Below the pieces are notes generated by a model. The model was not told the origin of the DNA. It was given only the letters and a program-made list of their open reading frames with translations, and did no database searches. A program made the position numbers and the translations under genes. This document shows, one piece after another, positions 1 through 5,232 of a stretch of 5,232 nucleotides of DNA (the stretch's first letter is position 1; each line of letters opens with the position of its first letter). The DNA comes from Candidatus Cloacimonadota bacterium (GTDB taxonomy: Bacteria > Cloacimonadota > Cloacimonadia > JGIOTU-2 > B8-G9), in the NCBI GenBank assembly GCA_003647765.1, contig QMNM01000137.1, positions 1 to 5,232 on the forward strand, in the 5' to 3' direction.

Positions 1-87
1 ATTTTCTATATTGTATTTTTTGGTGTTGATAGTATCAAAATCAAGAACTGATATATTAACTATTTTAATGGTTTTTTAATATTGTAA

Positions 88-103
88 AACCGTTAAAACG
101 GTT
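88..103. repeat. Short inverted repeat (weak terminator candidate)
   Basis: The arms AACCGT (88-93) and ACGGTT (98-103) pair perfectly around a four-base loop. Read on the minus strand, about 90 bases after the Omp85 stop, the hairpin runs directly into a short T stretch, so it could act as a weak terminator for that gene. The stem is only six pairs and the T-run is broken by AC, so this is a guess. It could also be part of the same small element as the hairpin at 128-147. Confidence 0.35.
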
Positions 104-115
104 ATGACTATATCA

Positions 116-153
116 TTCTGCGTTCACCCCACAACTGAAGTTGTGGGCTTCTA
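116..153 (+). mobile_element. Solo hairpin resembling an IS200/IS605 right end
   Basis: The arms CCCACAAC (128-135) and GTTGTGGG (140-147) form a perfect 8-bp stem with the loop TGAA. The surrounding text, TTCTGCGTTCA before the stem and GCTTCT after it, matches the pattern I know from the right ends of many IS200/IS605-family elements: TTCTGCATTCATCCCAC, stem-loop, GTGGGCTTTCT. In complete elements this follows tnpB and overlaps the 3' part of its guide (omega) RNA. No tnpB or tnpA is visible on either side, so this would be a decayed or non-autonomous copy, or the end of an element lying left of the window. No T-run follows on either strand, which argues against a terminator. The resemblance is from memory and was not tested by search. 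Confidence 0.5.
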
Positions 154-189
154 TCTATCAATCAGAATTTACTTTACAGTGCAGTAGTA

Positions 190-1950
190 TCAAAATTCAG
201 TTTGTATATTAAAGTGAACTATCCCATTTAATGGATTTTCCCATTTGCCATTACTGTGACTGACAGCATAGTCCAATCCTAATAATCCTATTACTGTTTG
301 CAACCGCAATCCAAAGCCAATGCTAAACAAGTCCTTTCTCTCTTTATCATCGGATTTATAATAGCCCCAATCAGTAAAAAGAAAAATCCGTGATTTTTGT
401 GTTAACAACCAACGATATTCCAGGTTTAGATAACCGAGCCTAAAGCCACAGAATTGGTCATCAAGAAATCCTCGCACATCATCATATCCACCTAAATAGT
501 ATAATTCATATACTGGAATTTTTTTGGATGTTGAACTTATATTTTTACCAGACATTTTCATATATACTACATTATTACGGAATATCTCAATATTATGAGC
601 AATTGATACTTCAATTCTTTGTTCCTGTACCTTTTCATTTTTATCGTTAATACTCCAATTAAAAATATAGCGTCCCAAATAATGTGTTCCAGCACGAGGA
701 TTTAGTGGATAATCAATCGTGGAAATATTTAGTTCCACACCAATACCCTTTTTATAAGTGCGTGAAAAATCTATTAATAATGGCCGTCCAGAACCTGGCA
801 AAATATGCTCAATATTAAATAGCATAGCATATTTATTATAGTTTCTATCATTGTATGCACAAGAGAACTTTAATCCTGTATTTACATATAAAGTGTCTGT
901 AACTTTTCTGAATAACTCAACTTCAGCAGATAAAGGATAATTGAAAATAAATGGTTCGTAATATTGCACTTTTGTTAAAGATGAATGCTTTTGTAATTTT
1001 TTCCAATATAGGAAAAAACTACGGTCTGTGCCAAATAGATTTAGAAAAGATACATTAAAAAAGCCGAAAAGTTTTTCACTAAAAGACAAGTTTTCTTGTG
1101 AGGATTTATAGCCAAGCATTCCATAAATGTTATTCATTTTGCTTTCAGTAATAGAAATCAATATATTTTTATTATCTAATGGTCTAATACAAGCCTTTGA
1201 TATATATGGCTTTGCCTGTAAATATTTTTCACCTGCTCTAACTTTACTTTCCTTGTATATTTCATCTTTATTTAGACGAAGCATTTTATTGATTGTCTTT
1301 GCCTTTGTAATTTCATTCCCTTGATATTGGAATGCGCACATTCTTGTCAATCCATTCTCTTGAATATCAAAACATAGAGATAGTTTATCATTATAAATAG
1401 CGATAGTATCAATGTTGACAGAACAAAATGGGTATCCTTTTTCTGCATACTGTTCACAAATTGTCTGCATATCTTGGTACAGTTGTTGCAGATTAAATGT
1501 GCTTGCTTGTTTTGAACCAATCATTGCTTTTAGACGCTTATCATTATAATAGCGATTATTTCGGAATGAGATGCTATCAATTATTAGCTTTTGATTTTCC
1601 ATTATTCTGATGAAAATGTCTAGTTTATCACCATCAGAACAAGGAATGACTTCTGGTGGTAATATCTCTGCTAAATAATATCCATATTTCTCATAAAGGT
1701 GAAGTATATTGAAAATGTTATTATTCAATTTTTCTCTGGAAAAAATTTCGCCGGAGTGTATATCTAAAACTGATATTATTTTTTGTGTAGAAAATAATTT
1801 ATTTCCACTGATGTGTATTTTATTAATTATTAAATCTTGATTTGCGTAATTTACTTGATGTGAAATTATATATATTAGGAAAATAGATAGTGTGATTTTT
1901 TTTAATTGAGATGAAAAATATATGATTGGTATAATGTGTTTAAATATCAT
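190..1950 (-). CDS. Omp85-superfamily outer membrane protein (BamA/TamA-like), three POTRA domains
   Basis: A 586-residue protein from ATG 1950, likely an outer membrane insertase or translocon component that helps fold or insert other beta-barrel proteins. Residues 1-36 look like a signal peptide: lysines, a hydrophobic core at about 19-30, and possible cleavage after VNYA. Three POTRA domains follow at roughly 40-118, 121-198 and 201-270, each with a GN or RNN turn near its start. Residues 272-586 form the barrel, with the family signature LGGYDDVRGF (VRGF at 492-495) and a C-terminal phenylalanine, the usual barrel-assembly signal. Three POTRAs and this length resemble TamA more than five-POTRA BamA, but no tamB is nearby, so I give no symbol. 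The frame is open to an ATG at 2013. I reject that start because it has no ribosome binding site, abuts the T-run of the groEL terminator and lies in a dispersed repeat (1970-2014). ATG 1950 has only a weak GAGAA upstream. Eight cysteines in the exported part are unusual. Confidence 0.93.
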   Translation of the reverse strand: MIFKHIIPIIYFSSQLKKITLSIFLIYIISHQVNYANQDLIINKIHISGNKLFSTQKIISVLDIHSGEIFSREKLNNNIFNILHLYEKYGYYLAEILPPEVIPCSDGDKLDIFIRIMENQKLIIDSISFRNNRYYNDKRLKAMIGSKQASTFNLQQLYQDMQTICEQYAEKGYPFCSVNIDTIAIYNDKLSLCFDIQENGLTRMCAFQYQGNEITKAKTINKMLRLNKDEIYKESKVRAGEKYLQAKPYISKACIRPLDNKNILISITESKMNNIYGMLGYKSSQENLSFSEKLFGFFNVSFLNLFGTDRSFFLYWKKLQKHSSLTKVQYYEPFIFNYPLSAEVELFRKVTDTLYVNTGLKFSCAYNDRNYNKYAMLFNIEHILPGSGRPLLIDFSRTYKKGIGVELNISTIDYPLNPRAGTHYLGRYIFNWSINDKNEKVQEQRIEVSIAHNIEIFRNNVVYMKMSGKNISSTSKKIPVYELYYLGGYDDVRGFLDDQFCGFRLGYLNLEYRWLLTQKSRIFLFTDWGYYKSDDKERKDLFSIGFGLRLQTVIGLLGLDYAVSHSNGKWENPLNGIVHFNIQTEF

Positions 1951-1969
1951 TTGATGTTCTCGTAAATTT

Positions 1970-2014
1970 TTAGCCGCAAAATTATCCACAAAACACAAAA
2001 AAATATCAGACATT
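1970..2014 (-). repeat. Dispersed 45-46 base repeat, copy 1
   Basis: This block matches 3927-3972 in the same orientation. The left part (1970-1984) agrees with 3927-3941 at 14 of 15 bases. The right 24 bases (1991-2014) agree with 3949-3972 at 23 of 24. The middle differs by a small indel in an A/C-rich tract. On the minus strand the block begins AATGTCTGATA and ends TAATTTTGCGGCTAA. It follows the groEL terminator directly and supplies residues 1-14 or so of the longer version of the Omp85 frame. The pattern TTAGCCACAAA with repeated ACACAAA resembles dispersed repeats I have seen in several uncultured bacterial genomes; this is recollection, not a search result. Confidence 0.75.
1981..2009 (-). 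promoter_or_regulatory. Possible sigma-70-type promoter for the Omp85 gene
   Basis: On the minus strand CTGATA (2009-2004, four of six to TTGACA) is followed after 17 bases by GATAAT (1986-1981, five of six to TATAAT). Initiation about 7 bases further on would leave a leader of roughly 24 bases before ATG 1950, and the site lies just past the groEL terminator, where a new promoter is needed. The background is very AT-rich, so chance matches are common, and the -35 match is poor. Confidence 0.3.
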
Positions 2015-2045
2015 AAAAAGGGCTTGCCGTAAAGACAAGCCCTTT
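2014..2045 (-). terminator. Rho-independent terminator of groEL
   Basis: On the minus strand AAAGGGCTTG (2045-2036) pairs perfectly over ten bases with CAAGCCCTTT (2026-2017) around a nine-base loop, and the last arm runs into five consecutive T's before AATG. The hairpin begins ten bases after the groEL stop codon TAA (2058-2056). No T-run follows on the plus strand, so termination should act only on minus-strand transcription. It separates groEL from the Omp85 gene. Confidence 0.9.
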
Positions 2046-2055
2046 AAGGAATATG

Positions 2056-3707
<1,652 letters not shown>

Positions 3708-3742
3708 AATTTCTATTTAATCATATTATCAAAATTTTAACA

Positions 3743-3777
3743 AAATATAATATTTCATCATAATCAGCATTATATTT
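3743..3777. repeat. Inverted repeat in the groEL leader region
   Basis: AAATATAAT (3743-3751) and ATTATATTT (3769-3777) are perfect 9-base inverted arms separated by 17 bases, lying 47-81 bases before the groEL start. Nine-base arms recall the CIRCE operator of HrcA, but the sequence is not CIRCE (TTAGCACTC / GAGTGCTAA) and the spacer is longer than CIRCE's nine. The arms contain only A and T, so chance is a realistic explanation. Confidence 0.35.
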
Positions 3778-3793
3778 ATTCAATAATTATAAA

Positions 3794-3823
3794 ATAATAT
3801 ATTTCTTTTTTACTTATTAGCAA
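3794..3823 (-). promoter_or_regulatory. Possible groEL promoter
   Basis: On the minus strand TTGCTA (3823-3818) is followed after 18 bases by TATTAT (3799-3794). This fits a sigma-70-type promoter with a leader of about 90 bases before groEL. A perfect TTGACA occurs at 3864-3859 but has no -10 hexamer at a suitable distance, and a TATAAT at 3774-3769 has no good -35. In DNA this AT-rich the choice among them is uncertain. Confidence 0.25.
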
Positions 3824-3914
3824 ATTATTTTAAACTGAAATTAGTTTGCCATGTTCTCTGTCAATTTTAATTCTATTCATCAGATTTCCAGTTTGACAGC
3901 ATCAGCCTTCTCTT

Positions 3915-3930
3915 CTTGTTTTCTTGTTAG
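3915..3930. repeat. Isolated pair of CTTG octamers beside the dispersed repeat
   Basis: CTTGTTTT (3915-3922) and CTTGTTAG (3923-3930) are in the same register and style as the tandem octamers at 3990-4065, on the other side of the dispersed repeat copy 2. The second octamer runs into the TTAGCC edge of that repeat. This suggests that the array and the dispersed repeat form one composite element. Confidence 0.45.
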
Positions 3931-3972
3931 CCACAAAATTACACAAAAAAACACAAAAAATTATCAGACATT
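3927..3972 (-). repeat. Dispersed 45-46 base repeat, copy 2
   Basis: This is the second copy of the block at 1970-2014, in the same orientation. It reads AATGTCTGATAA on the minus strand at its start and ends TAATTTTGTGGCTAA. It contains a ten-base tandem duplication, ACACAAAAAA at 3941-3950 and 3951-3960. As with copy 1, it directly follows a hairpin on the minus strand (3974-3991). It lies about 90 bases after the DUF1667 stop. Here the ATG opens no usable frame, so the block is not a conserved coding segment. Confidence 0.75.
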
Positions 3973-3973
3973 G

Positions 3974-3991
3974 AGAAGTCGTCTTACTTCT
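3974..3991. repeat. Small hairpin next to dispersed repeat copy 2
   Basis: AGAAGT (3974-3979) and ACTTCT (3986-3991) pair perfectly over six bases with a six-base loop. On the minus strand the T-run (AATTTTTTG) comes only about 10-18 bases after the stem, so this is not a textbook terminator. Its position matches that of the groEL terminator hairpin relative to the other repeat copy. Confidence 0.4.
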
Positions 3992-4065
3992 TGTCCTCTT
4001 GAACTCTTGTTTTCTTGAACTCTTGTCCTCTTGAACTCTTGTCCTCTTGAACTCTTGTTTTCTTA
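3990..4065. repeat. Tandem array: four 16-base units plus a partial, built from CTTG octamers
   Basis: The units CTTGTCCTCTTGAACT (3990-4005), CTTGTTTTCTTGAACT (4006-4021), CTTGTCCTCTTGAACT (4022-4037 and 4038-4053) and a partial CTTGTTTTCTTA (4054-4065) are contiguous. Each 16-mer is two octamers starting CTTG. The first octamer of each unit alternates between TCCT and TTTT endings, while the second is constantly CTTGAACT. The unit length is not a multiple of three, so this is not a peptide repeat. The array starts exactly at the DUF1667 stop codon (TAA, 4065-4063), and the transcribed strand product would be purine-rich (AAGAG, CAAGA). It is too short and has no spacers, so it is not CRISPR. 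Confidence 0.9.
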
Positions 4066-4434
4066 CTCTTTCACACTTCTTGTAATAATAACATCTACAC
4101 CTAAATTGCAGACATTATGAATAAGCACATCACCTCTTTTTACAGGTGCTTTTAACCGCATCTTTTTAATTTCGTTATAAACTTCAAATATTTTATCTTT
4201 TGGTACTGGTTCAACAGTTAGAACACTTGTTACTTTCCATAATTTTGATTCAATAGGTACAACAGTCATTACAGAGCGTTTTGGGTTAAATATTTCTTCC
4301 ATTGCATATTTCATTCCGCGTGTACAACGGGCATTTTCTAATTTAGTTATCTCTTTTTTATCTTTATCAAAATGCACATCCAATTGACAAGCATTTGGAC
4401 AAAGTATGCAAGTAACTGTTCTATATTCAGGCAA
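4063..4434 (-). CDS. DUF1667 family protein with conserved cysteines
   Basis: A 123-residue protein of the DUF1667 family (COG3862), of normal length; the biochemical role is unknown. Cysteines C9, C12 and C16 (CILCPNAC) plus C37 in ARCTRG form a four-cysteine set that could bind iron-sulphur or zinc. Conserved family elements follow: RGMKYAMEE, NPKRSVMT, EPVPKDKIFEV, APVKRGDV and the end VDVIITR. An extra cysteine, C109, sits near the C terminus. Family members are usually encoded right after FAD/NAD-dependent oxidoreductases, often with a glycerol-3-phosphate dehydrogenase-like flavoprotein, and the same arrangement is seen here: nine bases separate it from the upstream gene. That suggests a small electron-transfer subunit, which is inference. 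The start codon is TTG, chosen because AGGGGGT lies four bases before it and because the motif-bearing N terminus begins there. Confidence 0.93.
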   Translation of the reverse strand: MPEYRTVTCILCPNACQLDVHFDKDKKEITKLENARCTRGMKYAMEEIFNPKRSVMTVVPIESKLWKVTSVLTVEPVPKDKIFEVYNEIKKMRLKAPVKRGDVLIHNVCNLGVDVIITRSVKE

Positions 4435-4438
4435 TTAT

Positions 4439-4445
4439 ACCCCCT
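4439..4445 (-). promoter_or_regulatory. Ribosome binding site of the DUF1667 gene, overlapping the upstream stop
   Basis: The minus strand reads ATTAGGGGGTATAATTGCC. The AGGGGGT Shine-Dalgarno sequence shares two bases with the TAG stop of the oxidoreductase (4446-4444) and lies four bases before the TTG start at 4434. This supports translational coupling of the two genes and decides the non-ATG start. Confidence 0.8.
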
Positions 4446-5232
4446 AATTTTCTATTTTCTCTATATAGATTTTAACATTAGTCATTGGGTTTTTTGACTT
4501 TACTTTTACAATCTGCATTTCAGAGGCAATAATCTTTTTGAATTTCCTTTTATAAAGTATTTCATCGCCGTTTATTATGACAATTCTGACATTTTCGTAA
4601 GGTCTTTTCACACGGAATTTAAATTCTGTTTCTCTGCAATCATATCGTAAATATTGAGGAAGTAAATACATAATTCCATTACCAGTTTGAGTTGGAAATC
4701 TCTTTGGATAATCCCAGCCAGTTTTTACATATTCAGCTGCTTTTTCTCCGACATAATATCCTTCAAAGGAAGCATAATCAGCAACATCGTGAATATGTAA
4801 AACATTTCCAGCTGAGAAGATACCCGATACATTCGTCTCATAATTATTATCTATTTCAGCCCCTCTTGTCCCACTTGATAATACAACATCTGCCTTTTTT
4901 GAGAGCTCATTTTCAGGTATCAATCCTACTGATAAAAATAATGTATCACAAGCAATATAGCGTTCTGTCCCTTTGATTGGCTTGAGTTTTTCGTCCACTT
5001 TAATTGTAGTTATACCTTCTAACCGATATTTGCCTTTAATGTCAGTAACAGTAGTTGATAAATATAATGGTATATTATAATCATCAAGGCATTGGACTTT
5101 GTTTCTTGTTAATCCACCTATGAAAGGCATAATTTCCAGGACGCAGACAGGATGCATTCCCTCTTCCAGAGCCACATGGCGAGCCATAATCATTCCAACA
5201 TCACCAGAACCTAATATGACTACATCATTACC
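4444..5232 (-). CDS. FAD/NAD-dependent oxidoreductase, C-terminal part (N terminus cut by the window edge)
   Basis: The frame stays open to the right edge, giving 262 visible residues. The ATG at 5193 is internal, because the 13 codons before it encode the start of a Rossmann fold, VVILGSGDVG. The visible part therefore begins at the NAD(P)H-binding domain of a two-dinucleotide-binding flavoprotein (pyridine nucleotide-disulphide oxidoreductase type). The first FAD-binding domain lies outside. A glutamate (VCVLEIMP, visible residue 33) at the end of the second strand suggests NADH over NADPH. LSVGLIPEN (100-108) and GIFSAGNVLHIHDVADY (137-153) are the usual late motifs, the latter closing the FAD site with GN where many relatives have GD. 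A beta-rich C-terminal domain of about 80 residues follows (about 183-262). No CxxC redox pair is visible. It is coupled to the DUF1667 gene and probably acts with it and an upstream flavoprotein in anaerobic electron transfer; that role and the substrate are inferred, not seen. Confidence 0.93.
   Translation of the reverse strand, partial: GNDVVILGSGDVGMIMARHVALEEGMHPVCVLEIMPFIGGLTRNKVQCLDDYNIPLYLSTTVTDIKGKYRLEGITTIKVDEKLKPIKGTERYIACDTLFLSVGLIPENELSKKADVVLSSGTRGAEIDNNYETNVSGIFSAGNVLHIHDVADYASFEGYYVGEKAAEYVKTGWDYPKRFPTQTGNGIMYLLPQYLRYDCRETEFKFRVKRPYENVRIVIINGDEILYKRKFKKIIASEMQIVKVKSKNPMTNVKIYIEKIEN

Larger units (their letters stand above)
1..189. other. Gene-free stretch downstream of the Omp85 gene
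   Basis: No reading frame here looks like a gene; all frames are broken by stops within short distances. The stretch is AT-rich and contains two short perfect hairpins (88-103 and 128-147, listed separately). A 12-base word, TAGTATCAAAAT, occurs at 30-41 and again at 185-196, the second copy overlapping the Omp85 stop codon. I looked for the C-terminal end of a TnpB transposase to the left of the 128-147 hairpin and did not see one. Confidence 0.7.

Noticed and set aside
128-147. Rho-independent terminator for the Omp85 gene
   Set aside because: The stem is good but neither strand has a T-run after it, and the flanks fit an IS200/IS605 end better.
1127-1324. Plus-strand hydrophobic frame opposite the Omp85 gene
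   Set aside because: It is antisense to the third POTRA domain, whose motifs are clear; the hydrophobicity follows from the AT-rich complement.
1951-2013. N-terminal extension of the Omp85 protein from ATG 2013
   Set aside because: It lacks a ribosome binding site, abuts the groEL terminator's T-run and is mostly made of a dispersed non-coding repeat.
3859-3864. Perfect TTGACA as the groEL -35 box
   Set aside because: The hexamer 17 bases downstream is ATTTCA, and the nearest acceptable -10 (TAAAAT) is 26 bases away, too far.
3990-4065. CRISPR-like array
   Set aside because: The units are contiguous 16-mers built from octamers with no unique spacers, so it is a simple tandem repeat.
4692-4976. 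Plus-strand open frame opposite the oxidoreductase
   Set aside because: Its composition is low-complexity (rich in H, L, Q and Y) and it lies within a well-supported gene on the other strand.
5191-5193. ATG 5193 as the start of the oxidoreductase
   Set aside because: The in-frame codons before it encode VVILGSGDVG, an essential nucleotide-binding motif, and the frame is open to the edge.

Overview
The window is AT-rich bacterial DNA, and every gene I can support is on the minus strand. Reading in the direction of transcription (right to left) it holds: the C-terminal two thirds or so of an FAD/NAD-dependent oxidoreductase cut by the right edge (4444-5232); a small cysteine-motif protein of the DUF1667 family, coupled to it (4063-4434); a 366-base gene-free stretch with repeats and the groEL leader (3697-4062); a complete groEL (2056-3696) with a clear Rho-independent terminator; and an Omp85-superfamily outer membrane protein with three POTRA domains (190-1950, frame open to 2013). 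Beyond it, 1-189 is gene-free and holds two hairpins, one resembling the right end of an IS200/IS605 element.

The Omp85 protein, with its signal peptide and C-terminal phenylalanine, shows a diderm (Gram-negative-type) cell. The oxidoreductase plus DUF1667 pair is most familiar from anaerobes. Low GC, a groEL without groES beside it, and dispersed repeats of the 'TTAGCCACAAA...' kind would fit one of the uncultured anaerobic diderm phyla, but the phylum cannot be fixed from this window.

Functionally there are three units. The oxidoreductase and DUF1667 genes form a tightly spaced operon whose partner genes should lie beyond the right edge. groEL is its own unit, with a strong Shine-Dalgarno sequence and its own terminator, but no CIRCE operator is visible. 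The Omp85 gene follows the groEL terminator and probably needs its own promoter or read-through.

Nothing here is convincingly a new system. The best leads are non-coding. A 45-46 base dispersed repeat occurs twice in the same orientation, each time directly after a hairpin. One copy supplies the first ATG of the Omp85 reading frame, so that start is probably false. An 8/16-base tandem array abuts the DUF1667 stop codon, and a solo IS200/IS605-like hairpin lies in 1-189.
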